A DNA stretch of 56,453 bases from an uncultured Methanobrevibacter sp. (GCF_946408925.1 NZ_CAMJUE010000007.1:1-56453), one strand, 5' to 3'; shown: positions 25,446-35,754, counted from the first letter of the stretch. Notes: generated by a model not told the origin, from the letters alone. Made by a program: numbers and translations.

Positions 25446-25864
25446 TAGAATATATTCAATCAGCTCTTCTAATTATTGCAGCATTTTTAATGATTGTATC
25501 AGCAATAGGCCTTTTAAGCTTATCAAAAGACACAAAACATATTGTTTATGCAAGAATTCATATTGTTGGTCTGTTTGATATTGCCTGTATTATTGCTATG
25601 ATTGGCCTAGGCCAATATCTCTTGGCTGGAATCTATTTTATCCTAGCACCATTTACGGCGCATGCAATAGCAAATGCTTATTGGAAAAAAGAAGATAAAG
25701 AAATTAACGTTGATCTAATGACAGTTGAAGAAGAAGTAGATGAAAATCATCCATTCATACATCCTAAAGCTAAAATTCAAGCTTTGGAAAGTGAAAACTC
25801 AGAAAAACTTAAGGTGGATGAGAGATTTTCAGTAACTACAATAGAAATTGATGAGGGTGAATAG
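25442..25864 (+). CDS. ehbC: Energy-converting hydrogenase B subunit C (MrpG-like)
   Basis: A 140-residue membrane protein with three N-terminal helices (to about residue 80) in the pattern of MrpG/MnhG ([21 protein letters not shown]). A charged cytoplasmic tail of about 60 residues follows, which ordinary MrpG proteins lack. The tail is rich in Glu and Lys. Its start overlaps ehbB and its end lies 1 bp before the ehbD ATG. Confidence 0.8.
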   Translation: MIEYIQSALLIIAAFLMIVSAIGLLSLSKDTKHIVYARIHIVGLFDIACIIAMIGLGQYLLAGIYFILAPFTAHAIANAYWKKEDKEINVDLMTVEEEVDENHPFIHPKAKIQALESENSEKLKVDERFSVTTIEIDEGE

Positions 25865-25865
25865 G

Positions 25866-26099
25866 ATGTTGGAATTTGTATTATGTTTCATAATAATATT
25901 AAGTGCAATCCTGGCTCTTGTTCAAAAAGACTTGCTGAAAGCGGCAATTTTAACCGGATTCTGTGGCGGTGCAATGGCAGTTCTGTTCCATATATTGCTC
26001 GCACCTGATGTTGCTTTAACTCAGGCAATTGTGGAAACCGCAATCGTACCGGTATTTATCGCACTGGCCGTTAAGAAAACTCAAAGGAGTGATGGCTAA
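25866..26099 (+). CDS. ehbD: Energy-converting hydrogenase B subunit D (MbhD-like)
   Basis: A 77-residue membrane protein matching the DUF4040/MbhD type. The conserved [19 protein letters not shown] carries the family's signature acidic residues in a helix. ATG 25866 is chosen because the stop of ehbC and a GGTGA ribosome binding site sit just before it; a longer frame from 25848 would overlap ehbC. The last base overlaps the ehbE ATG region (TAATG). Confidence 0.82.
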   Translation: MLEFVLCFIIILSAILALVQKDLLKAAILTGFCGGAMAVLFHILLAPDVALTQAIVETAIVPVFIALAVKKTQRSDG

Positions 26100-26485
26100 T
26101 GGCACAGACTCAATTGGCAATACTATTGACATCAGCGGCTTTAGTAATTATAGGTCTTTATGCGGCAATATTTATTGACAACATTATCAAGAAAATAATC
26201 GGTATCAGTTTTATAGAAGAGGGAGTCAATTTGTTCATTGTTGCAATAGGTTATAAGGCAGGCGGGGTAGTGCCAATCTTAATGCCGGGTATGGATACTT
26301 CATGGTTTGCATCCAATGCTGCATATCCTTTACCTTTCGGTTTAGTGCTCACCAGTATCGTAATCGGTGCAAGTACACTGGCCGTTATGCTTGCTTTAGT
26401 AATGGTTTTATACAAACGTTATGGCACATTATCTACAAAAGTAATGTTGGCTGACACATCAAAACAGGAGGAATACGATGAATGA
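26099..26485 (+). CDS. ehbE: Energy-converting hydrogenase B subunit E (MrpC/NuoK-like)
   Basis: A 128-residue protein with three membrane helices, homologous to MrpC and NuoK ([19 protein letters not shown] and [26 protein letters not shown]). It is the small antiporter-like subunit beside the MrpD-like ehbF, with which it overlaps by 8 bp. It is expected to help form the ion path in the membrane arm. Confidence 0.85.
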   Translation: MAQTQLAILLTSAALVIIGLYAAIFIDNIIKKIIGISFIEEGVNLFIVAIGYKAGGVVPILMPGMDTSWFASNAAYPLPFGLVLTSIVIGASTLAVMLALVMVLYKRYGTLSTKVMLADTSKQEEYDE

Positions 26486-27932
26486 ACTAATCCCACTTAT
26501 GGTAATTGTTCCTCTGATGGCTGCATTATTGATCAGTGCATTTTCAAAATTCAACAGGATAACTAAAATCTTCGCATTTGTTGTGGCGTTATGTTTGCCG
26601 TTAATTCCTATATTGTCCAATTATGGTCTTCACTACTTCGGTGGTTACGAGCCGATGCTGGACAATGTAACCGGTGTGATGTTCCATCCGGCAATCACAT
26701 ATTCATTCACATTCCTGCAGCAGGTGTTCATTGGTGCCGTAGGCCTTTTAACATTCCTGGTAATATTCATTTACCTGACAAAATACAAAGAGGTTTCAGG
26801 ACCATACCTGTTCCTATTGTTCCTGGGTACAGCAGCGGTAACTGCAATGATTTTAACAGACGACATATTCCACATGTTCGTGTTCTTTGAAATTCTGGCA
26901 CTGGCTCAGGTAGGTATAGTTGCAGCTTCATCAATTGACTACAGTTATGAAATGGCTTTGAAATATATGATTTTAGGATCAATTGGTTCTCCAATGATGC
27001 TTTTAGGAATTGGATTTTTACTTGCTCTAACAGGTAGTGTAAATATAACAGATATTGCATCTGCAGTTCACATGGGTTTGATTGATGCCACATCTCCAGT
27101 ATTTTTATTATCACTCGCTTTAATATTCTTTGGTTGGTTATACGCATCCGGTTTACCACCATTCCATACTATAAAATCTGGAATCTACTCAAAAGCGGAA
27201 CCTCATGGTGCAGCTCTTCTGCAATCATTTACAGTTATGGCAATGATTTCCATTGTATTAATAATGTTTAGAATTTACTCCTCACTTCCAATCTTTGAAG
27301 TTCTCATAGTATTTTTCTCTATTTTGGCTATGATACTGGGTGTCTCTCTAGCATTGACCCAGACAGACTTCAGAAGAATGATCGGATTTTTAGCAGTTGG
27401 AGAATTGGGTTTCATCGGTTTAGGTATAGGGCTTGGAACAAACTTTTCACTTACAGCAGGACTTTTCCAGGCATTGAATGAAATCCTCATTACAGCATTA
27501 TTATTCATAGGATTCGGTGCAATAGTAAACGCTACAAATGAAGTTGATACAAGAAAACTCGGAGGACTTCTTGCATACCATCCAAAAGTAAGCATCATGC
27601 TTTTAATAGGTGGTCTTGCAATGGCAGGTGTTCCTCCATTAAACGGTTTCCAATCCAAATTGATGCTTGTTCAGGCATCTTTAAGTTGCGGATTCCCTGA
27701 ATTGTCCATTTTGGCAATTATGGTAAGTATAGCAACATTTGTGGTATTTGTCAAAACATATTACACAATATTCTTGAAGCCAAAACCTAATGATTTGGAA
27801 CTTGAAAACAGGGATGTTCCAAGAAGCATGGTTTTAGTAATGGGAATATTGCTGATAATTATAGTCATATTGGGTATCTTCCCGGATATGGTTACAAACG
27901 GAATCTCTAGCTTTGTAGGAGGGATTTTATGA
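26478..27932 (+). CDS. ehbF: Energy-converting hydrogenase B subunit F (MrpD/NuoN-like antiporter subunit)
   Basis: A 484-residue protein with about 14 membrane helices of the proton-conducting antiporter family. The ion-path residues are visible in [16 protein letters not shown] (Glu in helix 5), a broken helix with [44 protein letters not shown], and the later Lys in [17 protein letters not shown]. It is the main candidate for ion translocation in the complex. It overlaps ehbE by 8 bp and ehbG by 4 bp. Confidence 0.9.
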   Translation: MNELIPLMVIVPLMAALLISAFSKFNRITKIFAFVVALCLPLIPILSNYGLHYFGGYEPMLDNVTGVMFHPAITYSFTFLQQVFIGAVGLLTFLVIFIYLTKYKEVSGPYLFLLFLGTAAVTAMILTDDIFHMFVFFEILALAQVGIVAASSIDYSYEMALKYMILGSIGSPMMLLGIGFLLALTGSVNITDIASAVHMGLIDATSPVFLLSLALIFFGWLYASGLPPFHTIKSGIYSKAEPHGAALLQSFTVMAMISIVLIMFRIYSSLPIFEVLIVFFSILAMILGVSLALTQTDFRRMIGFLAVGELGFIGLGIGLGTNFSLTAGLFQALNEILITALLFIGFGAIVNATNEVDTRKLGGLLAYHPKVSIMLLIGGLAMAGVPPLNGFQSKLMLVQASLSCGFPELSILAIMVSIATFVVFVKTYYTIFLKPKPNDLELENRDVPRSMVLVMGILLIIIVILGIFPDMVTNGISSFVGGIL

Positions 27933-28264
27933 AACTGTATGATCAGATATTTGGTGTTGTAAAACAATTCAAAAAGTTATTCTCACCGGGACCTGTAACC
28001 AATGCAGACGTTTCAGGAAGCATTACTGCAGAAATATTCCTGATAGTTTCAATGGTTCTTGCAGTGATATTGCTCAGACACATTAGTCCATTGCTTGCAG
28101 GACTGGTTACCTTGATACTGGCAATTGTTTTGATTTCAAATATTCCGCTCATTCCGAAATTTAAAATCGAACAGGAAGATTCACTTGAAAAAATGCTGTT
28201 CTACGCAATTGTAGTACTTGCATTGATTGTTACATTCATATACTGGGGTGGTAGTCTTGTCTAA
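27929..28264 (+). CDS. ehbG: Energy-converting hydrogenase B subunit G
   Basis: A 111-residue protein with about three hydrophobic segments (about 31-48, 50-65, 90-108) after a short basic cytoplasmic N-terminus. I recognise it by position rather than by motif. It overlaps ehbF by 4 bp and ehbH by 8 bp. The role is presumably structural within the membrane arm. Confidence 0.7.
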   Translation: MKLYDQIFGVVKQFKKLFSPGPVTNADVSGSITAEIFLIVSMVLAVILLRHISPLLAGLVTLILAIVLISNIPLIPKFKIEQEDSLEKMLFYAIVVLALIVTFIYWGGSLV

Positions 28265-28535
28265 AGCAACAATTCGTAATTTACTGGCTGCAGTTTTAAC
28301 TGCGCTGTTTTCAGTCACATTGATTGATGCGATTTTCAATATAAGCAACATGATTAATCCTGGTGTAAGTAACATTTACAATGCATTGGGAACTCAAATC
28401 GCTCCAAACCTTGTTACAGTTGTAATATTTGATTTCAGAGCCTACGATACATTAGGTGAATCAATAATATTATTATCTGCAGGATTGGTTGTATTGCTGA
28501 TATTCGGCAGAGGATTATTGGGGGATAAAAGATGA
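28257..28535 (+). CDS. ehbH: Energy-converting hydrogenase B subunit H (MbhE-like)
   Basis: A 92-residue membrane protein. The conserved FDFRAYDTLGESIILLSAG is the signature of the MbhE / MrpA C-terminal segment. I place the start at TTG 28257 (MSKATIRNLL), inside the end of ehbG, because a longer frame from 28227 would give an unsupported extra N-terminus. GGTGGT sits just before it. It overlaps ehbI by 4 bp. Confidence 0.78.
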   Translation: MSKATIRNLLAAVLTALFSVTLIDAIFNISNMINPGVSNIYNALGTQIAPNLVTVVIFDFRAYDTLGESIILLSAGLVVLLIFGRGLLGDKR

Positions 28536-29008
28536 GTCAAGGTAGTGTAATTTTAAAACTTGTATCCTTACCAATATCAATCATATTGATTTGTTTAGGT
28601 ATTATGACAATTCTTGGAGGTCACATCACTCCTGGTGGTGGTTTCCAAGGTGGTGCAATGATAGCAAGTGGAATTATATTGTCTATTCTTGTTTATGGAA
28701 TAGGTAATTCTCCATTGGAGTTGTCCCATACCTACATAGAAGTTTTGGAATCTGTTGGTGCACTAGGATTTGTCATCTTCGGATTGATCGGACTGTTTGT
28801 CGGAGGATTTTTCCTATACAATGTGGGAGCAGATTTGTTGAATGTTGTTCCTCAATCAATCCAGAGCGTTTTACATTATCCTGATGTTACAAATGCAGGT
28901 ATTATCCCATACTTAAACATATTTGTTGGTTTAAAAGTATTTGTGGGATTATCTTCAATAGTTATTGCATTTGCAGGATTTAAAAAACTTACAGAGGAGG
29001 GTGAATGA
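28532..29008 (+). CDS. ehbI: Energy-converting hydrogenase B subunit I (MrpB-like)
   Basis: A 158-residue MnhB/MrpB protein with four membrane helices. GGHITPGGGFQGGAMIASGII is the diagnostic MrpB motif. It is an antiporter module component, coupled by 4-bp overlaps to ehbH and ehbJ. A 30-residue insertion-like loop between helices 3 and 4 (about 95-125) may face outside. Confidence 0.87.
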   Translation: MSQGSVILKLVSLPISIILICLGIMTILGGHITPGGGFQGGAMIASGIILSILVYGIGNSPLELSHTYIEVLESVGALGFVIFGLIGLFVGGFFLYNVGADLLNVVPQSIQSVLHYPDVTNAGIIPYLNIFVGLKVFVGLSSIVIAFAGFKKLTEEGE

Positions 29009-29256
29009 TGTTGTCTCTAGGACCAATAATATTTGGATTGATATTGGGTTTATTGATTGGTTCACAGCTTAAGCTCAACGTCCGCGATACCCATTTCACT
29101 CTCGGGGCATTTATAATAATACTTATTGCAGGAATTATTGTAGCATGGCAGTCAGGCAATTTCCCATTCTACACAGATTTGCCGCTGTCAACTGCATTTT
29201 TATCTGCATTAATAGGAATTTTTGTAGGCAAACTAATATTTGCAAGGAGTAAATAA
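29005..29256 (+). CDS. ehbJ: Energy-converting hydrogenase B subunit J
   Basis: A small protein of 83 residues with three hydrophobic helices, placed last among the membrane genes before the iron-sulfur genes. I recognise it by position. The start is ATGATG overlapping the ehbI stop, so either ATG may be used. GGAGGGTGA is a strong ribosome binding site. Confidence 0.7.
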   Translation: MMLSLGPIIFGLILGLLIGSQLKLNVRDTHFTLGAFIIILIAGIIVAWQSGNFPFYTDLPLSTAFLSALIGIFVGKLIFARSK

Positions 29257-29268
29257 GGAGTTTTTATC

Positions 29269-30678
29269 ATGTTTTTATCAATTAATGCATGCAACAAATC
29301 AGAGGAATGTATTAACTCATGTCCTACAAAATCCATTAGGATAATTAATGGAATTCCATTCAGTTGTCTTACCTGTGGAATTTGCTTTAAAAACTGTCCG
29401 AACCATGCAATATTCAAAAACAGCTACGGCGGATATGTTGTCGACAGAGCCAAATGTAACGGCTGTGGAATGTGCATGTACAACTGTCCGACAAATAACA
29501 TTACTATAGAGGACGGAATCGTATATGGAATATGTTCACGTTGCGGAGTATGTGCAGAACAATATCCTGAATGCCGTGTGGACGGTTATGAAGTTGAAAG
29601 AGACAGGCAGATTACATTAATCAAATCAATGAACATTTTGGATCCTCCACTTGATAATGTGCCTCACAAAAGCGATTATCGTGTAACTGAAGTGTCAAGA
29701 ACATGCTTTGGAACAGATACTGAAAAATGTATCCTGTGCGGAAGATGTGCGGAGTACTGTCCGACTGGAGCAATTCGCGTTAAGGTGGACCGTGATGAGG
29801 GAATCTGTAGGGAATGCAGACTATGTCATGATGTCTGTCCAAATGAATCAATGAACAAGCACCAAATAGTCAACAGTTCCACATGTACACTTTGTCTAAA
29901 CTGTATGAAGGCATGTCCTCACAATGCAATTTCAGTGGATGATTTCAAGATAACAATCAATAAGTTAAATCAAAAGGCTGCAGGAAGTATTGTATCATGT
30001 CAAAACTGCGGATTATGCGCAGACTTGTGTGAAAACGGATCGCTTATAAACGATGATGGAAAGTTAAGGTATGATCCTACCTGTGACACTGAAAACGTCA
30101 CTCACGACAAGGCAATCAGCTACTGTCCGGTCAAGACATTACGTGAAGACGATGAGATGTTCATCTATGATGAATTCTCCGACGAGGAGCTTGCGACACT
30201 TAAAGGATTTTGCGTAAGCTGCGGAAAATGTGTGCAGGTTTGTGACGACGCCAAGGCCCGCCAGGTCATGACCCAAACATGGGACGGCACTGTTACAGAC
30301 GACTGCATCTCATGCGGAATCTGTGTTGAAATGTGTCAGGAAGACGCAATCACACTGCACCGTGGCAAGATATCAGTAAATCTTTCAAAATGTATTTTAT
30401 GTGAAAACTGTGCAGTTCACTGTCCTGTTGACGCAATTCCAAAATCAACAATGTACAAAAATAGGATAGTTGGCGGATTCAACTTTATAGAACAGAAACT
30501 GTGTATGCACTGTGGAGTCTGCTATGGAATCTGTTCATATGATGCAATAGAAAAGATTGACGGCAATTACGTGGTTAATGAAGAAAACTGTACCTATTGC
30601 GGAGCATGTAAAAACGCATGTCCTGCAAAGGCATTTTTATTCGAGAGAAATTTTAAAGATTCAACAGAGGGTATTTAA
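29269..30678 (+). CDS. ehbK: Energy-converting hydrogenase B subunit K, polyferredoxin
   Basis: A 469-residue soluble polyferredoxin. I count eleven complete C-x2-C-x2-C-x3-C motifs, for example SCLTCGICFKNC, KCILCGRCAEYC and NCTYCGACKNAC. One variant (CSRCGVC followed by a later Cys) and an extra N-terminal cysteine set are also present, so about twelve 4Fe-4S clusters are likely. It probably stores or carries electrons between the NiFe module and ferredoxin-dependent enzymes. AAGGAG precedes the ATG. It abuts ehbL directly. Confidence 0.9.
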   Translation: MFLSINACNKSEECINSCPTKSIRIINGIPFSCLTCGICFKNCPNHAIFKNSYGGYVVDRAKCNGCGMCMYNCPTNNITIEDGIVYGICSRCGVCAEQYPECRVDGYEVERDRQITLIKSMNILDPPLDNVPHKSDYRVTEVSRTCFGTDTEKCILCGRCAEYCPTGAIRVKVDRDEGICRECRLCHDVCPNESMNKHQIVNSSTCTLCLNCMKACPHNAISVDDFKITINKLNQKAAGSIVSCQNCGLCADLCENGSLINDDGKLRYDPTCDTENVTHDKAISYCPVKTLREDDEMFIYDEFSDEELATLKGFCVSCGKCVQVCDDAKARQVMTQTWDGTVTDDCISCGICVEMCQEDAITLHRGKISVNLSKCILCENCAVHCPVDAIPKSTMYKNRIVGGFNFIEQKLCMHCGVCYGICSYDAIEKIDGNYVVNEENCTYCGACKNACPAKAFLFERNFKDSTEGI

Positions 30679-31170
30679 ATGAGCAGTATACTTAGAATAG
30701 CTTTGGAAGGAGCTTTTACCAACTTTAAAAGAATCTTTTTTGCAGCCGATAGGGTTACAGACATGGAACTGAGAGAGCAGATATCAACACTGTCAGTTGA
30801 GGTTGACGACAGGGTTGATGAAAAGGCCTGCATCGGATGTGCAGGATGTGCAAATGTCTGCCCGACAGGTGCAATTGAGATGAAGGGATTAACAAAACCC
30901 GTTAAGATAACCGATGATTGGACTAAAAGTGAAGTGCCTGAAATCAATCTTGAAAAATGTGTCGTATGCTATTACTGTCATGACTTCTGTCCGGTATTTT
31001 CACTTTATGGTGAAAAGGGAACAATACATCCAAGCTGTGTCGGGGATCAGGAAGTTGACATTGCAAGTACAATGGAACAGCCATTTAAAATACCTGAAGA
31101 CAGACTCAAGTTCATTGCACAGTATCTTTCAGACAGAACTGTATTGAAAAATCAGGAGGATGGTGATTAG
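30679..31170 (+). CDS. ehbL: Energy-converting hydrogenase B subunit L, two-cluster ferredoxin
   Basis: A 163-residue NuoI-like subunit with two 4Fe-4S motifs: ACIGCAGCANVCP (about 51-63) and KCVVCYYCHDFCP (about 95-107). It is expected to bridge electrons between the small hydrogenase subunit and ferredoxin. It starts at the base after the ehbK stop and abuts ehbM. The 50-residue N-terminus and the C-terminal tail are outside the ferredoxin core. Confidence 0.87.
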   Translation: MSSILRIALEGAFTNFKRIFFAADRVTDMELREQISTLSVEVDDRVDEKACIGCAGCANVCPTGAIEMKGLTKPVKITDDWTKSEVPEINLEKCVVCYYCHDFCPVFSLYGEKGTIHPSCVGDQEVDIASTMEQPFKIPEDRLKFIAQYLSDRTVLKNQEDGD

Positions 31171-31617
31171 ATGGGAATTAAATCATTTTCAAGAGCAAGG
31201 GCAATCCATGTCATGCTGGTTTATACAGGCGGATGTAACGGTTGCGATATTGAAATTGTAAACTCAATATTATCACCAAGATTCGATGCTGAGCAATACA
31301 AGGTGTTTTTAACCTGGAATCCTCGTGAAGCCGATGTTTTGGTTGTCACAGGACCGGTAACACACTTGAATAGAAAACCGTTGGAGGCAATTTATGAGGC
31401 CATTCCAAATCCTAAATTGGTTGTGGCTGCAGGAAGTTGCGCTCTGATGGGTGGTGTTTATAAGAATTGTCATGGTGACATTCCTTCAGAGGAAATCGAA
31501 GGACCAGTTGAAAATGTCATACCGGTTAATGCAAAAATACCGGGCTGTGCGGTAAGGCCACAGGATGTTTTGGCTGGAGTCGTATCACTTTTACCTACAT
31601 TACTGGATGCGGACTGA
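31171..31617 (+). CDS. ehbM: Energy-converting hydrogenase B subunit M (NiFe small subunit, NuoB-like)
   Basis: A 148-residue homologue of NuoB/EchC. The four ligands of the proximal 4Fe-4S cluster are C22 and C25 (GGCNGCDIE), C90 (GSCALMGG) and C126 (PGCAVRP). It is the minimal cluster-bearing subunit and lacks the extra domains of uptake hydrogenases. It pairs with ehbN, 12 bp downstream, and follows GAGGATGGTGA. Confidence 0.92.
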   Translation: MGIKSFSRARAIHVMLVYTGGCNGCDIEIVNSILSPRFDAEQYKVFLTWNPREADVLVVTGPVTHLNRKPLEAIYEAIPNPKLVVAAGSCALMGGVYKNCHGDIPSEEIEGPVENVIPVNAKIPGCAVRPQDVLAGVVSLLPTLLDAD

Positions 31618-31629
31618 GAGGGGATTTGA

Positions 31630-32757
31630 ATGGATGAAAAGGTACCGAAAAGTAATATTATTGAAACAGAAATTCCAATGGGTACAGTTCACCCTGCTGC
31701 ATTGGAGCCATATAGGGTAAGGCTTTTTGTGGAAGATGAGATAGTTCAGGAAGCTGAAATAACTATTGGTGTTAATCATAGGGGTATTGAAAGGATTATG
31801 GAAGGACTTCCGGTTGAAAAGGCAAATGCACTGACCGAAAAAATTTGCGGAATTTGTTCAAACTCACATATATGGAACTCATGCAGAACAGCTGAAATGG
31901 GATTGAACATTGAAATTCCCGAAAGAGCCGAATACATTCGTGTAATAATGGGGGAACTTGAACGTTTGCATTCACACTTCTTGTACCTGGCACACGGATG
32001 TGAAGTGCTTTCCCATGAAACATTTTCAATGAGGGTCTTCTATATGAGGGAAATCGTAATGGAGCTCCTGGCAATGATTGGAGGAAACAGGGTTCAATAC
32101 GGATGTTCCGTTCTTGGAGGAGTAAGGCCAAGATGTGACCTGGACGAGGCAAAGCTCTTAAGGCTTAAAAATGACATGGATGCACTTGAAGAGAATCTCA
32201 CAGGCTTTGTGGACAGATTCATGGCGGATTCAATCCTGCTTTCAAGGGTCACCGGAATCGGAGTATTGCCGCAAAAGCAGGCAATCAAGCTGGCAGTAAC
32301 CGGACCGACCTTGAGGGCAACAGGCGTTGCAAGGGATTTGAGAACAACAATGTTTGAATATGACAACTTTGACTTTAACGTAATAACCCAGCCCGACGGG
32401 GATGTGAAGTCAAACTTAATCATGAGGGCATTAGAATCATTCGAGTCAATCAAGATTATAAGACAGGCTATTGCAAATATCCCGGAAGGAAAGGTTGTAA
32501 ACCGTGACTGGGAAATGTTTGACACAGATATAGTCCAAAGTTACATTGAAGTTCCAAGGGGAACGCTTTATCATTCATATCGCCTTGAAGGCGGAAGGGT
32601 AAGGCATTCAATCATAAGAACCCCTTCAATGGCAAATATCGGAGCAATGCAGTACGCATGTATAGGCGACCAGATTACAGATGCACAGTTATGTATCGTA
32701 CAGTGCGACCCGTGCTTCACATGTACTGATAGGGCAATTGAAATAATAAGGAGATAG
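31630..32757 (+). CDS. ehbN: Energy-converting hydrogenase B subunit N (NiFe large subunit)
   Basis: The catalytic NiFe subunit (375 residues). The N-terminal nickel site is C73-x2-C76 in [10 protein letters not shown]. The C-terminal site is C362-x2-C365 in DPCFTC. Only ten residues follow the last cysteine, so it ends close to the metal site. Family context is the group 4 energy-converting hydrogenases, which run H2 to low-potential ferredoxin using an ion gradient. AGGGGA precedes the ATG. Confidence 0.93.
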   Translation: MDEKVPKSNIIETEIPMGTVHPAALEPYRVRLFVEDEIVQEAEITIGVNHRGIERIMEGLPVEKANALTEKICGICSNSHIWNSCRTAEMGLNIEIPERAEYIRVIMGELERLHSHFLYLAHGCEVLSHETFSMRVFYMREIVMELLAMIGGNRVQYGCSVLGGVRPRCDLDEAKLLRLKNDMDALEENLTGFVDRFMADSILLSRVTGIGVLPQKQAIKLAVTGPTLRATGVARDLRTTMFEYDNFDFNVITQPDGDVKSNLIMRALESFESIKIIRQAIANIPEGKVVNRDWEMFDTDIVQSYIEVPRGTLYHSYRLEGGRVRHSIIRTPSMANIGAMQYACIGDQITDAQLCIVQCDPCFTCTDRAIEIIRR

Positions 32758-32760
32758 AAC

Positions 32761-33759
32761 ATGTTTGAAAATATATTGACAAACCCAATTTTTGCAGTAG
32801 TCATTACGGTGCTAGTTTGCTTTATAATCTCAACATTGCTTCCGGGAATCGAGAGAAAATATATCCATGCAAGAATACAGCAGAGAATCGGACCTCCGGT
32901 AACATCTCCTGGAATCATGGCTCCACTTAAATTCATGTTTAAGGAAAACGTCAATATTTCCTCACCGGTTCCGGGACTCTACAAGGCGTTGCCTGTAATA
33001 TGCTTTATTGTGGTTTTATGTGTAATGATTGCACTCACTCCACAGGCATATATGATTCCTGCCCTTGCAAGTCTGGTTGCAATCGTCGGATTTTTAAAGG
33101 TTGAAGAGATATGTTACGTCCTTATGGGTGCATTGTCAAAATCCGTAATGTCTGTTAACATGCCATTCCCTGACCAGATCAAGGGTGCGGCACACAACAA
33201 TGCAAACAGGTCATTTATCGAGGACATCAGTGCAAAAAGGTCTTTAAGGATGATAACCTATGGATCATTCCCGTTATATCTTGCATTGTTTGCTCCTGTG
33301 ACCGCTGCCGGAAGCATCTTTTTGCAGGACATCGTTTCATTTCAGCAGGTAAACGGACCGTTCCTCTTTACAGTATCCGGAGGCATTGCAGCAATTGTAT
33401 TCTTTATCGGCTACATGATAATTTTAAATGAGTATCCGTTTTCAATCATTAAGGCAAAAAGCGATGTGATTGAAGGACCTTACATGGAATATGCCGCTAA
33501 ATATAGGGCAGTTGTTGTGATAACCCGTGGATTTTTCATGTTTGTTCTTGGCGCAATATTTTCAGTGCTGTTCATTGGCGTTCCGCCAACAATAATGTCA
33601 TGGGGAATTCTGATTAATATTGCAGTGGCATTGATATTTGTATTCATGATGGGGATATTTTCAGCATTCTCACCTGTATTTACAAACAGGCAATTGCTGC
33701 CAACCATATTGGGGGCAACACTTCTTGGAATATTGTCCATCGTTTTAGGATTACTATAA
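32761..33759 (+). CDS. ehbO: Energy-converting hydrogenase B subunit O (NuoH-like)
   Basis: A 332-residue NuoH/HyfC-type membrane anchor with about eight helices. Conserved features are [16 protein letters not shown] after helix 1 (the E-R-K cytoplasmic loop near the quinone/NiFe interface in Complex I), [14 protein letters not shown] and [22 protein letters not shown]. It connects the hydrogenase module to the antiporter arm. It begins 3 bp after ehbN with AGGAGA ahead. Confidence 0.92.
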   Translation: MFENILTNPIFAVVITVLVCFIISTLLPGIERKYIHARIQQRIGPPVTSPGIMAPLKFMFKENVNISSPVPGLYKALPVICFIVVLCVMIALTPQAYMIPALASLVAIVGFLKVEEICYVLMGALSKSVMSVNMPFPDQIKGAAHNNANRSFIEDISAKRSLRMITYGSFPLYLALFAPVTAAGSIFLQDIVSFQQVNGPFLFTVSGGIAAIVFFIGYMIILNEYPFSIIKAKSDVIEGPYMEYAAKYRAVVVITRGFFMFVLGAIFSVLFIGVPPTIMSWGILINIAVALIFVFMMGIFSAFSPVFTNRQLLPTILGATLLGILSIVLGLL

Positions 33760-33773
33760 GGGGGAATTTATTT

Positions 33774-34037
33774 ATGAAATTTGTTATGAGACCATATCAT
33801 ATGGTGAGTCTTGGAGGATATATAGTTGAATGGGATTTCCCATACAGGGATCTTATCATTGTAAATAAAACCTCTGAACCAATCAAGGTTGAAATACCTG
33901 TATTTCACGAGGAATGGATTCAGGAACATAGGGATTTGGGCCTTGAAGTCATTCCTGTTACAGAAAATGACAATTACCTGAGCATGTGGAAAAGGGCGCA
34001 TGCGGAACTTGATAAAGTAAGGCCAAAAAATGAGTGA
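33774..34037 (+). CDS. ehbP: Energy-converting hydrogenase B subunit P
   Basis: A soluble 87-residue protein with no recognisable catalytic motif; the sequence is rich in charged and aromatic residues ([15 protein letters not shown]). It is assigned by its place as the sixteenth gene of the operon. GGGGG lies 9 bp before the ATG. It overlaps ehbQ by 8 bp. Confidence 0.75.
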   Translation: MKFVMRPYHMVSLGGYIVEWDFPYRDLIIVNKTSEPIKVEIPVFHEEWIQEHRDLGLEVIPVTENDNYLSMWKRAHAELDKVRPKNE

Positions 34038-34689
34038 TTACACATTAACAATCAAAACAAGTGAGAAAAAGGGTGTGCTTGATGACATTACCGATGTCAT
34101 TACCACTCACGGTGCCAACATCAGCTATGTTCATCTTTTCGTTGAAAAAAACAATGTGGGTTCCATAAATCTAGAACTGGAACATGTTGAGGATATTGAT
34201 GAGCTTGTTGGAGATTTGAAAGGTATTTCAGAAGTCCGCACTGTTGAACTGCACGGTTCCCAATTGGACATCTACGGAAAGCGCATAATCATTGTTGGTG
34301 GCGGAGCGCAGGTGTCACAGGTTGCAATGGGTGCAATCACCGAAGCCGACAGGCACAACATACGCGGTGAGCGCATAAGTATAGATACAATACCTTTGGT
34401 TGGTGAATATGCAATTGCGGAAGCCGTTGAGGCCATATCAAGGCTTCCTCGTGTAAGCGCTCTGGTTCTTGCAGGTTCACTTATGGGCGGCGAAATCACA
34501 AATGCAGTAAAAAATGTTAAAGAGCAAAGCAATCTGATTGTGATTTGTCTCAATATGCCTGGAAGTGTAACCGAATATGCTGATTTAATCATAACTGATC
34601 CTATTCAGGCGGGCGTTTTGGCGGTAATGTCTATAGCGGACACTGCAGTATTTAATATTGAACGCCTAGGCGATAACATCAAGTTCTAA
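34030..34689 (+). CDS. ehbQ: Energy-converting hydrogenase B subunit Q (ACT-domain protein)
   Basis: A 219-residue soluble protein: an N-terminal ACT-like ligand-binding domain (about 1-75, with [23 protein letters not shown]) and a C-terminal domain (about 80-219) with [21 protein letters not shown] resembling a Rossmann-type fold. It is probably regulatory, perhaps sensing an amino acid or other metabolite to tune the complex or its expression. It is the last gene of the operon, and a terminator-like hairpin follows after 24 bp. Confidence 0.78.
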   Translation: MSDYTLTIKTSEKKGVLDDITDVITTHGANISYVHLFVEKNNVGSINLELEHVEDIDELVGDLKGISEVRTVELHGSQLDIYGKRIIIVGGGAQVSQVAMGAITEADRHNIRGERISIDTIPLVGEYAIAEAVEAISRLPRVSALVLAGSLMGGEITNAVKNVKEQSNLIVICLNMPGSVTEYADLIITDPIQAGVLAVMSIADTAVFNIERLGDNIKF

Positions 34690-34712
34690 TTTATGCTTAT
34701 GGACATATAGGT

Positions 34713-34740
34713 GGGAGTTAACTTATTAACTCCCCTATTA
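34713..34740 (+). terminator. Terminator of the ehb operon
   Basis: GGGAGTTAA (34713-34721) and TTAACTCCC (34726-34734) form a perfect 9-bp hairpin with loop CTTA, followed by an AT-rich tract. It is the strongest hairpin after the operon. A second inverted repeat (AATAAGGA 34819-34826 with TCCTTATT 34845-34852) lies closer to the convergent cas4-like gene and may serve that side. Confidence 0.6.
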
Positions 34741-34870
34741 TTATATATTATGAAATTCATATAATGTTATGGTGCATTGGAGTTGATTTTTTCAACCCTC
34801 TCATGAATGGAAAAATCGAATAAGGAGTTCTGGCGATTTAATAATCCTTATTCACTTATATTCATTTTGT

Positions 34871-35665
34871 TCAATCCTGTGAACAAATGTCTTCATATTC
34901 ACATTTTTCACATTTTTTGGAATGCTTTTTAACATTAGGCTTTTTTTTATTATCAATAATCTCTTTTACTTCACGGATTATGTCAAAAAACTCCTTTCTG
35001 ATATTGACATCCATAACCACCGGACGTCTGTCACCAATCTTTTCATAATCGACAAAGCCAACATAAACATCCTTTTCAAATTCCTCCTCTATAAGAATCG
35101 CATAGGCAACAAGTTCAATTGCATCCGAATCCCACACGCCCTTGAGCGGAGGATTTGAGCTTTTTAAAAGAACAGGGTAATTCTTTCCATCTATGATTTC
35201 AATTTTATCGCACACTCCAACCATGTCAAGCTCCTTGTCCTTGATGTGGTATGAGTACATGCAGTTGGGAAAGAATGTGTCCATTATTTCAAATGCATGT
35301 CTGTCAAGGATTGTCATTGCCTGCTTTATCTTGAGTGCGGTGATTTTGATGTTGTAGTAAGTGTTGTCGATAATCTCATTGATGTGTCCGTTTTCAAGTC
35401 CAAGATTCATTGATTTGATGGATTTTGTGGTGCTTTCAATGTATGGGTCGATGCTTTGTGATAATGTGTTTTCAATTTCTGAAATTGGCATGTCCTTTTG
35501 GACCTTGCGCATGTTTTTCTTGATCAGGTCCTGAATGTCGATTTTCAGTTTCTTTATCTCCATTGCAAGCTGATATCCTTTGTTTTCATTCATGTCCACA
35601 TGAGTTTCGATGTATAACTTCATCGGACAGTACATATATTGTTTAATTGAAGAAACTTTCATCAT
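34871..35665 (-). CDS. cas4: Orphan Cas4-like RecB-family nuclease
   Basis: A 264-residue Cas4/DUF83-like protein. The iron-sulfur ligands are placed as in Cas4: C13 (YMYCPMKLY) and the C-terminal C252-x2-C255-x5-C261. The nuclease core contains D153 (GVCDKIE) and K168 (PVLLKSS). The residue where the E of E-x-K is expected is Leu166, so catalytic activity is doubtful. Between C13 and the core is a helical insert of about 100 residues. No cas1, cas2 or CRISPR array is in the window. AGAGG precedes the ATGATG start. Confidence 0.7.
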   Translation of the reverse strand: MMKVSSIKQYMYCPMKLYIETHVDMNENKGYQLAMEIKKLKIDIQDLIKKNMRKVQKDMPISEIENTLSQSIDPYIESTTKSIKSMNLGLENGHINEIIDNTYYNIKITALKIKQAMTILDRHAFEIMDTFFPNCMYSYHIKDKELDMVGVCDKIEIIDGKNYPVLLKSSNPPLKGVWDSDAIELVAYAILIEEEFEKDVYVGFVDYEKIGDRRPVVMDVNIRKEFFDIIREVKEIIDNKKKPNVKKHSKKCEKCEYEDICSQD

Positions 35666-35754
35666 ATTATAACCTCTTAAAAATCTGTATTATTACTTTA
35701 AACTTAATAATATTTAAAATAAGAAGTTATAAATGCCTACAATTTTTCTAAATA

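Noticed and set aside
28227-28256. Longer ehbH starting at 28227
   Set aside because: The extra residues lie inside ehbG. TTG 28257 has a better ribosome binding site and matches the expected N-terminus.
24831-34689. Assignment as Eha or as a plain Mrp antiporter operon
   Set aside because: The NiFe subunits and polyferredoxin exclude a plain antiporter. Seventeen genes with K as polyferredoxin and an ACT-domain last gene match Ehb order better than Eha.
34871-35665. A CRISPR-Cas locus around the Cas4-like gene
   Set aside because: No cas1, cas2, effector genes or repeat array can be seen on either side.
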